NCBI GenBank assembly: GCA_965153355.1
Contig: OZ231126.1
Span: 67,208,001 to 67,272,000, forward strand
DNA length: 64,000 nucleotides
DNA from: Flaccisagitta enflata
Taxonomy: Eukaryota; Chaetognatha; Sagittoidea; Aphragmophora
Reading direction: 5' to 3'
Shown here piece after piece: positions 55,273-64,000 of this stretch. Numbering within the stretch: position 1 is the stretch's first letter; each line of letters starts with the position of its first letter. The position numbers were made by a program, and so were the translations under genes. A model generated the notes under the pieces. It was not told the origin of the DNA, ran no database searches, and was given only the letters and a program-made list of their open reading frames with translations.

Positions 55273-56760
55273 GGGGTGTATATAGTTGAGCGGCTGGTGA
55301 GCACTTAAAGTACCCATTAAGTTTGCATATCCAAAGCACTTTAATACCTGCTGCAATTCTAAAGTATACTCTTTGCTACCTAAAGTACCCTAAAGACCCT
55401 TTGCCAATAGGTGTATATATTATGGCTTGATTTTGTCTTCTCTCTGCCTTGATTCATGACGGCGTCACATAAAATCTTTTGATTTTCTTCCTCAGTGCAA
55501 CAGTATATTTTGTGTTTAAATATAATCATGTAGTACTGTATTTTACCTTTTTACTAATAGATTCGTACCTTTTCTTTTTTCAAACTTTGATTTTTCTTCC
55601 TCTTCCCAACCTCTTGATTTATTCCTTCCCACGGGACATCAACTTTATACACCTCGTTAAGTACGCAACCACTTGCTAATTCTCATCTTCCCGAAGTACC
55701 AGCAATTCTCTGGCACACAGTAACATTAATGAGAAATTATGAGAAATAACAAATAATCGTTATATCATTACGCCGAGATAATATATTTGCTGCGATCAAA
55801 GAGATTGTTTTGATGTGCGATGCATTCTTAAATTAGCACTGCAATACTTAAACAATTCTCATATTGTATTTAAATATCACTTAGAGGACCAAAACCTTCA
55901 AATCATTCCTTTCTCATATTGAGGCCGGATGGCTCAGAGTCCTCATGAAAAAAAAAATATATGCAAAAAAAGTTACTCTGTTAAAATGATTGAACAGTTT
56001 GAATCTGTGTAACCAAAGCAAATAAGGAATTTTAAACTTTTGTTTTTTCAGTTTTCCTTTTCTTCAAAGTAAAACAAAACATAAAAGAAATATATCTTTG
56101 CATAATTCTTTCCAGTGAACATCTACCTGATTTGAAAAATTTTTTTAAAGTGTTTTGTCCTCTTAGTACATTTTTCAGGTACACACACTGTTTAAAGACA
56201 TTTATAGTCTGAATTTTTATTACTTTTGTTATCAAAAAAGACAGGTCTCTCTTTTCAGCCCTCGCAGGAGGTCGTGACCTTCTTCAGCGTAATCTTAGAA
56301 TCTGATTACCCTTTTATACTCTTCAGACACCTGTAATGCATCACGGCATCGATCGATCGACAGACACGATACGTTGCGTTCACGCGACTAAAAGGTGAAT
56401 GTCCAGACAATTACAAATACTGCGTGTGTTGGAATGACAGATCAGCAAAATGCCAGAAATGTTGCATCGTTAAAAATGTTAGATATCAAAATGATTAAAA
56501 ATGTTAAAATGTTAAAAACAAGAAAATACAAAAATGCTGAAGATTGTTAAAATGCTAAAATTAAAGAAAAAATCAAAACGTCGAAATTTAAAATGATGAC
56601 GATCTGTTTCGCCGACTACGACGAGACAGTGTGTACGAATATCTTCATTTGCTTAGAAAATTGATTATAAAACATTTGGTCATCATTGAGATTCGTACTT
56701 ATAACAACTTGTCTGCAATATAACAACCTAGCTTTGACACTAAAATAAATTCGCCACTGC
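55273..56760. other. Diverged IR2 interior, left
   Basis: Contains pieces also found at 59120-60840 in altered arrangement (AAAATCTTTTGATTTTCTTC, GAGGACCAAAACCTTC, TTATTTCTC, CGATCGACAGACACGATACG). A hairpin end of F1 type (GTTGCGTTCACGCGACTAAAAGG) lies at 56372-56396, and GTTAAAAATGTTA repeats at about 56465-56580. No gene. Confidence 0.5.
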
Positions 56761-57676
56761 ATTTACATAGTGAGCAAAAAGAACAAAACTTTTGCCTTAA
56801 TTTTCGAAAACCACTTTGGGCATCATCATGCATCAGAGGCAGAAAAACGGGAGAGAGGAGACAGATATTTGAAGGGAAAGAGAGACAATTGAGGATTGGA
56901 GAGAGAGGGAAGGGAGAGAGACAGAGTGGTCAAGGACACGTTTTCTTCTTTTTCCCCCTTCTTACTCTCTTCCTTTTCTTCCACTTCCTCCTCTCTCCCC
57001 TTTTGCTTTTGAAAATAAATGTGTCCTATTAACTTTTGTGTCAAGATAAGGTACTGCCATGGCAGTGTCGGTAGTGCCTTCCTTTACGCCGCTGGCCGTC
57101 TAGATATTCCATTCCGATTTCACTATGTGCGAGAAAACCTCTGGATCTGTCCTTACTTGTGCCTGTAGTTTTTTACCACCAACCCCTTAACTCTATCAGA
57201 GAAAGAGAAAGGAGTAAAGTGGAAATGGAAACAATCAAAAAAGAACATTCTAGTTTTCTCTGTTCTTACTTCTAACGCCCCCTATTGCCATATCCAATTT
57301 CCAAAGGAAATAGAGACAAATGCAATTGCCTCCCTCTAGGCCAACCCGAGGGACCCCCATTAAAAGTCAGTCGTTTACGTTTTTAAAAAGAGACGAAAAA
57401 AAAAAACAGAAATACATCTTACTTTCACTCGATGCAGTCGGATTGCCAATCTTTCCTAAATTCACCTCTTTTAACCTTCGTTTCGACATTCTTATGGGTA
57501 TCTACTGGTAGGTCCGTCCTTCTGTCACCAAATTTATTCGTTATGGCCTATAAATGTAATGAATAACATTTGGGCAACATTGACACCATGATACATTTAT
57601 CATATTCCTGCCTGTCTGTGAAGGATATTCATGTTCCAAAACGTTCTTTGAACATCTCTCCTATCTGATGGACCAC

Positions 57677-57979
57677 AGCACTGCGTTCCTTTAGTCGAAT
57701 GCCATGCGACTTCGCCATCTTGCCATGCAATACATCAGCCTGTCGGTTCACGGTCGTCTTTTACTGCCAGCGCTTTTTGAAATCATCGTTCTGTTTTCAT
57801 TGATTATATGATCGACGGACCGACGGACCGAAAAGTGGCTTATAGAGTCGCGTAGCACGCGACTAAAAATACTGATGGTAAAACCCATTTTCCATTGTAG
57901 GCAAGTTCTTTGTATGGGGAAAAAAAGAAAAATAAGGCCTCTGAGCGTTTCACCTCTCCTCATTACTCCATCACTAAAA
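57677..57979. other. IR2 central spacer with two F1-type hairpin ends
   Basis: AGTCGAATGCCATGCGACTT near 57694 mirrors the hairpin of the F1 at 57980-58191. A second hairpin end (AGTCGCGTAGCACGCGACTA) closes a GACGGACC run at about 57808-57866. The loop of the large inverted repeat is thus made of F1-type sequence. Confidence 0.65.
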
Positions 57980-58195
57980 CAAGGCCGGATAAACGGCTTC
58001 CCCAGTCGCGTGCGGGTGAGCAGAGGCAGTGAAAGAGAAGGTCACTAGGGCATTTGGGCAGGAGCGTTGATTTCAAAAAGCTCATAAACGGCGAAGAAGT
58101 AAAAGACTGACCGATGAACCGACGGGCTGACCAACCGACTGACGACCAACCGACTGACTTGGCAGGCTGAAGAGTCGCATAGCATTCAACTAAAA
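57980..58195 (+). mobile_element. F1 element in the IR2 spacer
   Basis: CAAGGCCGGATAAACGGC, CGCGTGCGGGTGAGCAGAGG, CTAGGGCATTTGGGCAGGAG, CCGA/CTGA run, GGCTGAAGAGTCGCATAGCA and TTCAACTAAAAAG. The hairpin pairs only partly. Confidence 0.8.
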
Positions 58196-59171
58196 AGGAC
58201 AATTAGCAGTGGTCCATCAGATAGGAGAGATGTTCAAAGAACGTTTTGGAACATGAATATCCTTCACAGACAGGCAGGAATATGATAAATGTATCATGGT
58301 GTCAATGTTGCCCAAATGTTATTCATTACATTTATAGGCCATAACGAATAAATTTGGTGACAGAAGGACGGACCTACCAGTAGATACCCATAAGAATGTC
58401 GAAACGAAGGTTAAAAGAGGTGAATTTAGGAAAGATTGGCAATCCGACTGCATCGAGTGAAAGTAAGATGTATTTCTGTTTTTTTTTCTCGTCTCTTTGT
58501 AAAAACGTAAACGACTGACTTTTAATGGGGGTCCCTCGGGTTGGCCTAGAGGGAGGCAATTGCATTTGTCTCTATTTCCTTTGGAAATTGGATATGGCAA
58601 TAGGGGGCGTTAGAAGTAAGAACAGAGAAAACTAGAATGTTCTTTTTTGATTGTTTCCATTTCCACTTTACTCCTTTCTCTTTCTCTGATAGAGTTAAGG
58701 GGTTGGTGGTAAAAAACTACAGGCACAAGTAAGGACAGATCCAGAGGTTTTCTCGCACATAGTGAAATCGGAATGGAATATCTATACGGCCAGCGGCGTA
58801 AAGGAAGGCACTACCGACACTGCCATGGCAGTACCTTATCTTGACACAAAAGTTAATAGGACACATTTATTTTCAAAAGCAAAAGGGGAGAGAGGAGGAA
58901 GTGGAAGAAAAGGAAGAGAGTAAGAAGGGGGAAAAAGAAGAAAACGTGTCCTTGACCACTCTGTCTCTCTCCCTTCCCTCTCTCTCCAATCCTCAATTGT
59001 CTCTCTTTCCCTTCAAATATCTGTCTCCTCTCTCCCGTTTTTCTGCCTCTGATGCATGATGATGCCCAAAGTGGTTTTCGAAAATTAAGGCAAAAGTTTT
59101 GTTCTTTTTGCTCACTTGCACTGTATCTCCATAATGCGAGTGAATGTCTAATTTGTTTTAGTAATCAAAGC

Positions 59172-59233
59172 TAGGTTGTTTATAGGGTACAGGTCTCCAA
59201 TTAGGTTGTTTATAGGGTACAGGTCTCCAACTG
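59172..59233. repeat. Two-copy 31-32-bp tandem duplication
   Basis: AGGTTGTTTATAGGGTACAG followed by GTCTCCAA occurs twice in direct succession; the left arm has no such duplication. Confidence 0.85.
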
Positions 59234-59288
59234 ATGACCAGAAGCTGTTTGTATCAATTTTTCTAAGCTTAAATGAATATTCATTTTT

Positions 59289-59604
59289 AGTCGCGTGCAC
59301 GCGACTCTACACCTTGCCGTGTCGGTCGGTAGGTCGGTAGGTCGGTCCGTCGGTCGGTCCGTCGGTCCGTCACATTTTTAAATTTTTGACGTTTTTTGAC
59401 GTTTTTTAACATTTTTTAGCATTTTTTAACAATCTTCAACATTTTTTATTATTTTCTTACTTTTTTTAACATTTTTTAACATTTTTTAACATCATTTTAC
59501 ATTATCTAACATTTTTTAACATTTTTTAACATTTCGGTATTTTTAACATTTTGTCTGTCATTTCCAGACGCACGCGACTGTTGCCCTCTTGGGCTTGTTG
59601 TTTT
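59289..59604 (-). mobile_element. F1 element with expanded AACATTTTTT body
   Basis: Perfect AGTCGCGTGCACGCGACT hairpin, CTACACCTTGCCGTGTCGG, CGGTAGGT run, GTCACATTTT, then AACATTTTTT units of 11-12 bp (59385-59550), then CAGACGCACGCGACTGTTGC and CTTGGGCTTG, a decayed F1 head. Confidence 0.7.
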
Positions 59605-59633
59605 TATAGTGTCATATGGACATTCACCTTTTA

Positions 59634-59715
59634 GTCGCGTGAACGCAACTCTAGAAGCAGCTATGTCGGTCGGTCTGTCTGTCGGTCAGTCGGTCGATCT
59701 GTCGGTCACATTTTT
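59634..59715 (-). mobile_element. F1-type hairpin end, partial
   Basis: AGTCGCG-tgaa-CGCAACT, CTAGAAGCAGC, CGGTCTGT run, GGTCACATTTTTAG. The left-arm counterpart is the hairpin end at 56350-56396. Confidence 0.6.
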
Positions 59716-60470
59716 AGAGTATAGCTCAAATCTCCTTCTGAAGGTATAAAAGAGGTAATCAAGTTCTAAAAGATTATTATTACGCTGAGGAGAATACATT
59801 TTTTTTCCTGCGAGGACTGAAAGGAGGGCCTGTGTTTTTTCGTTTTGATGTAAAAAGTGTAAAAAGTTCAGAACTGTAAATGTCTTTAAACAATTGTCAT
59901 ATTGTACCTGAAAAATGGCTTACCCTAAAGGGGACCAAAACTTTAAAAAAATTTTTTCACAAATCTGAGGCCAGATTCAGATTCCTTGGAAAAAAATTAT
60001 GCGAGATACCATATTTTCTTTTCTCAAAATTTTGTTTTTAAGCTGAAAAAATGAGGAAAAACTGAAAAAACAAAAAAGTTTTTAAAAATTCCTTATTTTA
60101 AGCAGTTTTTTTAGATTCAAAACTGTTCGAATCAATTTTAAGCAAGGAAACTAACTTTTTGCATATAGTTTTTCATGAGGACTCTGAAACCGGCCTCAAT
60201 TTATCCGGCCTCAATTATGAGAAAGAATGATTTTGAAGTTTTGGTCCTCTTTAGGGTGACCCATTTTTCAAATACAATATGAAAATTGTTTAAGAACATT
60301 TACAGTGCTGAAATTTTTAGAATGCATCACTTACATCAAAACAAAAAAATCTAGGCCCTCCTTTCAGTCCCCGCATGTAACAAAATATATTATCCTCAGC
60401 GTAATGATTATAGCTGATTATTTCTCATTATTTCTCATTATTTCTCATAATTTCTCATTAATGTTACTTT
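59716..60470. other. Local inverted repeat inside the IR2 right arm
   Basis: TCAGAACTGTAAATGTCTTTAAACAATTG-like sequence at 59868 is mirrored at about 60280-60320 (AAATTGTTTAAGAACATTTACAG-like). ACCAAAACTT and GGCCTGTG/AGGCCCTCC blocks mirror as well, and the centre lies near 60060-60100. It is a foldback structure of about 550 bp that the left arm shows only in half. Confidence 0.65.
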
Positions 60471-60561
60471 ATGGTACTTAAGGGTACTTTAGGTACTTCA
60501 GGGTATTTTAGGGTACTTAAGGGTAGTTTAGGTACTTAACAGGGGTGTATAAAGTTGAGTA

Positions 60562-60590
60562 TTCCCCCCCCCCGGTGGGGGGGGGGGGAA
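60562..60590. repeat. Poly-C / poly-G foldback
   Basis: TT, ten C, GGT, twelve or so G, AA: a homopolymer hairpin. It could be genuine or an assembly artefact at a poly-G foldback. Confidence 0.8.
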
Positions 60591-60837
60591 TAAAATCAAA
60601 GGGTTTGGAGATGGGGAAGAAAATCAAAAGTTTGAAAAAAAAAGAAAATTTTTGAAGATCTAACACTTGGTAGTACCAAAACGTAAAATACAATTACTAC
60701 AACTCAATTTAACACTAAACCTAAAATATACTGTTTTATAGCTTTGAGGGGAAGAAAATCAAAGATTTTGTAATGCGACGCTACACGTCATGGAAAAAAT
60801 CAAAGGCAGGGGGGAATAAAATCAAAAGCCGCTCAAC

Positions 60838-61095
60838 TATATACAATTCTGTAACTTAAGGGTACTTTAGGGTACTTTAGGTACTTAAGGGTACTTTAGG
60901 GTACCTTAGGTATTTAAGAGTACTTTAGGGTACTCTACAAACTAATGGGTACTTTAGGGTACTTTAGGTATTTAAAGATACTTAAGGGTACTTTAGGTAC
61001 TCTAGGAACTAAAGGTAATTTAGTGTACTTTAGGGTACATTAGGGTACTTTAGGGTACATTAGGTACTTAAGGGTACCTTAGAATACTTTGGGTA
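60838..61095. repeat. GTACTTTAGG tandem repeat (right arm)
   Basis: Inverse partner of 55026-55272 with nearly the same unit order. Confidence 0.9.
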
Positions 61096-62619
61096 ATTAA
61101 GTCGCGAAGGGTTGAGTCTGGGAAGGAGGTGGAAGGGGAGGAGGAGGGTGGGGACTACAAAGGGCTGAGTAGGAGGCAGGGGTGTTAGGGGTTCACGAAG
61201 GGATGAGGCGCGATCACATGAAGACTTGAGTCAAACAAGGATCTCCTACAAGCCTCGAGGCTCGACTTGTTCCTTTTACGCTTCAACGTCTTTATTTCTT
61301 TTTTCTCCCCTTTTCCTTTTCATTCAAGTGTGGATTTCTTTCCTTCTCATTTCTTTTTTTTTCTCGCTTTAAAAAAAAAACACAAGAGAATCGATTGTGC
61401 AAACGCAATCACAGCCAATGATGCCCTAAATTGGAATTTTACCAACACTTAGATCCTTGAAAATCAGTAGAAACCACGCTTTCAACGATGTTTTTTACAC
61501 CGGATTGCTCAAATATTGTGCAGTAGGACTCTCAGTTTTCACAGTTAGAGCTCACATTTCTTCTATACATCATCTTTCACACAAAGCAAAATGATCGAAG
61601 CTCAACACCCGCTTTTCCCCTATGTCATTCTTCACACAAACAACTGATAAACGGACGCATTAGAGAAATCAGAAGTCACTCTTTCAGTGTTTTTAATTCC
61701 CGCAATAATAGTCAGAAATACGCATCCAACCTGGATGGATAAAAAAACGCCAATTGTTCTCATCCTCCTTCATCATTATTTTAGCAGTCCATGTTTATTT
61801 CAGATTCGTTTTGAAAACAGAAATTAATTAACATTTTAATCTGTGAAGTTGAACCGCGTATAAAAGCAAAGTTGATAACTTGCTTTTTTAGACCAATTCT
61901 TTTTAAGAGTGGCTTCTGATTTCTCTAATGCATAGTGTCTCAAAGCTCACTCCTTCACACACATAGCACCAACGATCGGACGCATATAGTGTCTCAGAAG
62001 CTCGCTCTGCTCGCATTTCCTCTTTTCACGACTCCTGCCAGCTCCAATCATGAAGGTTCTTCAAGCAGCCTATTTGTATTCAAATTCTCTTTTCCCCATT
62101 CATTTTGAGGCTGGTCTCACCCAAAGAAGAAGGGAATGTTTTTTTTTCTCCTATTCAATGGAAAAATGGCATAGTTGGCATACACTGCTTTTTAGAAAAG
62201 AAAAAAAAAACCAAAACAACCCATTTCACACTTAACTGCGCGGAAGAGCTTAAGACTTATGGTGTCTACGTGTGTCGCGTTGATTATTCAAGGCGCATAT
62301 ATCGAAGTTTTTACATAAGTGAGCGTATTAAACAAAGGTCGACCTGAAATATTTTCTTTAACCGTAAAATTACCGTATCAAATATGGATTTCTGTGGTTA
62401 CAATTTAGCTCAATAGCGGCTAACACAGTATGCGGCTATGCACAGTCATGAGCAAAAGATAACAGACTCACCGGAGTCCAGACATAATGTAACGACCAGT
62501 TCATATCACCATGTTAATAAGACAAGTGCAGTGGGCTATCGATTTACTACCGTATGATCTTTTTGCTTCCCCACAGCCTCCCCCCCCCCCACCACTTTCT
62601 TACAGACCAAACCGCAAAA

Positions 62620-62800
62620 CAAGGCCCTAGTTGCGTCCAGGTAAGCAGGGGCACTGATAAGAAAGGTTAAAGAAACGTTGGAGCAAGTGGATTGATGTCG
62701 AAAAAGTAGTGCAATGGACCGACGGATTGAATGACCTATGGACCAAAGGACGGACAGGCAAAGCTACTTTAATTGAGTCTCGTTACATGCAACTAACAAA
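62620..62800 (+). mobile_element. Degenerate F1-like element (copy C)
   Basis: Inverse of 53330-53515: CAAGGCCCTAGTTGCGTCC, AGGTAAGCAGGGGC, GGACGGACAGGC, AAAGCTACTTTAATTGAGTC. Confidence 0.55.
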
Positions 62801-62908
62801 TCCTTAGCCACAACTTAGTTACGACTTCAATAAAATCAGGCACAAATTAAAGAAGTTGAAACGCCGCCAAAATGTAAACGAGACTGGAAAGGAGATAAGA
62901 AAATATGG

Positions 62909-63110
62909 GCGTGTTTTTAGTAAGCGCCAAAAACGCCTTTGTACCCGTGAAACGCGATAACAGTGTGAACACATTTTCAAGAATTTCAACTGTCCCACAA
63001 GGGAGTGAGCGAAGTGAGTGAGCGAGCCCGTGAACGGAGCGAGCCAGCAAAGCGAGCGTAGTGCTGCGGAGCAAGTGAGCGGAGTGAGCGGTGCGAGCGA
63101 ACGAACACCC
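62909..63110 (-). mobile_element. F4 remnant (copy C)
   Basis: GGGCGTGTTTTTAGTAAGCG, then the GAGCGAAGTGAGTGAGCGAG interior to about 63105. The outer end (ACACCCCTTATGCG) no longer matches. This copy keeps more of the F4 interior than its partner at 53010. Confidence 0.7.
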
Positions 63111-63284
63111 CTTATGCGTCGTTGCCCACATGAAAAAAAAAAGAAAAAAAAACATTGCCAAGTTTCAAAGGAGAGGAAACTGACAAAAATTGACAAACGC
63201 GTAAATAAAAGACAAGACAACGAATCGAAAGCGTTGGAACAGAAAATGACCTTGACTACGTTTCGGTGGATGAGTGAACCATTT

Positions 63285-63307
63285 TTAGTCGCGGACGCGC
63301 GACTCTA
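63285..63307 (-). mobile_element. Hairpin end of an F1/F2-type element (outer part beyond 63926)
   Basis: TTTAGTCGCG-gac-GCGCGACTCTA, then interrupted by the MITE. The element resumes at 63926 with GAACTTGCCGTGTCGG and a CGGT run to the window end. Confidence 0.65.
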
Positions 63308-63923
63308 ACAGGGTGAGCAAAAAATTTTGCACAACTCTGATATAGCATTGAAAAATATTGCAATGCAGGGCAAATATCATCATGACATGAATCAAAAATT
63401 TTATTTCAGTAATTTAGAATGCTAATGAGCCACTACTGATGATTATAGGCTATAGATGAGGTCTGGAATATGAATTATCATGATGATCACATGCAGTTCA
63501 TGTGTCATGATTTTGACTGTTACCTTGATCAAGTGGCATCGGTTTTTCTTCATTTTGTCAGACAATTCTGATCCCCCTGAACCAATCATCAGTTAGTATG
63601 ACTACCTGACATCAAGGTAACATGTCTTTTATGTCAATGTCTATCAATGTCTAGCAGGGGACGCCATGCATGTGAAAAACACTAGATTAAGTGGAGATTC
63701 CATCTTTTCAAAATAGGCGGGTAAAATTCTTGCAAAATCTTACTATCCGGTTCAACTTTGATGCCTTCTGATGGGAACAGCAATTGGAAAAATGAATGAC
63801 GGCCTATACTACTGTGCAATAAAACTAGTTGTGGGGTTATGATCCAAATTTCATTTTTTCAATACACCTGAAAATGCTGTTTCTGTACTCATATGTTTGT
63901 GCAAAATTTTTTGCTCACCCTGT
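63308..63923. mobile_element. ACAGGGTGAGC MITE, 616 bp (copy C)
   Basis: Starts ACAGGGTGAGCAAAAAATTT and ends with the exact inverse (AAATTTTTTGCTCACCCTGT); about 27 bp perfect terminal repeats. TA at 63306-63307 and 63924-63925. It splits an F1-type element (GACTCTA / TAGAACTTGCC). Copies A (49199) and B (about 52277-52866) are decayed or enlarged. Confidence 0.85.
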
Positions 63924-63925
63924 TA

Positions 63926-64000
63926 GAACTTGCCGTGTCGGTTGGTCTGTCGGTCGGTCGGTCGCTCGGTCGGTCGGTCGGTCGGTCGGTCGGTCAGTCG
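63926..64000 (-). mobile_element. F1-type element, continuing past the window
   Basis: GAACTTGCCGTGTCGG followed by CGGT tetranucleotides to the last base. Confidence 0.6.

Larger units (their letters stand above)
52230..57676 (+). repeat. IR2 left arm
   Basis: Reverse complement of 58209-64000. Homology reaches the spacer at 57676/58209 (GATGGACCAC). Long parts are nearly identical by eye (53220-55270 with 60840-62890; 56770-57676 with 58209-59110), while 55275-56760 and 59120-60840 differ by large indels. The short F1-like sequences just inside the spacer also mirror each other. Confidence 0.85.
58209..64000 (-). repeat. IR2 right arm (runs off the window)
   Basis: Inverse of 57676 back to 52230. 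The window ends inside an F1-type CGGT run, so the outer limit is unknown. Confidence 0.85.

Noticed and set aside
56826-57044. 72-aa KEEE-rich frame present in both IR2 arms
   Set aside because: Purine-rich low complexity mirrored by the inverted repeat; no independent evidence of coding.
57320-57511. 63-aa frame duplicated at 58374-58565
   Set aside because: The duplication is simply the IR2 arms; the peptide has no domain and the two copies differ by indels in homopolymers.

Overview
The window reads as eukaryotic, repeat-dominated, gene-poor nuclear DNA, most likely from an invertebrate animal. The reasons are very long GA/CA/GACA microsatellites, a decayed DIRS-type tyrosine-recombinase retrotransposon with a candidate 50-bp spliceosomal intron, many short non-autonomous transposons, and no operons or bacterial-type genes. 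The species cannot be named from the sequence. I find no convincing host protein gene, tRNA gene or rRNA gene in 64 kb. Nearly all long open frames lie in microsatellites or tandem repeats that simply lack stop codons.

Layout. 1-3.05 kb: microsatellites and one copy each of several short mobile elements. 3.05-11.45 kb and 23.40-29.25 kb: the two arms of a large inverted repeat (IR1). Presence/absence differences between the arms expose individual insertions with target-site duplications: TA-flanked MITEs, an hAT-like element with an 8-bp duplication, and a GGGCAGCGG element in an A-run. 11.45-23.39 kb: the IR1 spacer, with tandem repeats, foldback elements and a 65-bp minisatellite. 29.25-31.15 kb: the DIRS-type relic, in rearranged order. 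31.15-35.43 kb: a macrosatellite built from a GGGCAGCGG-type end plus 10-bp and 21-bp repeats, closed by a perfect 24-bp hairpin. 35.5-48.6 kb: more elements of the same families, microsatellites, and 15-bp and 62-bp tandem repeats. 48.65-54.08 kb: a diverged tandem segmental duplication (copies A and B). 52.2-57.7 kb and 58.2-64.0 kb: a second large inverted repeat (IR2), whose right arm runs off the window.

Four short element families recur, and I use these names throughout. F1: about 195-220 bp, one end CAAGGCCGGATAC, the other a CGCG hairpin. F2: about 220 bp, ending in a GTTGCG hairpin. F3: about 490-670 bp, head TAGTC plus small hairpin, tail GGGGCCGCTGCCC, body of 20-21-bp repeats. F4: about 267 bp, GGGGGCGTTTCTAGT ends, PIF/Harbinger-like. 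F1, F2 and F3 share a terminal stem-loop followed by ACTA or ACTG, and its stem changes in a base-pair-preserving way. This shared architecture is the best candidate for something not described before. TA-flanked MITE families are called M1 (CAGGGTGTACC ends) and so on.

All identities were judged by eye; no alignment, database search or folding program was run.
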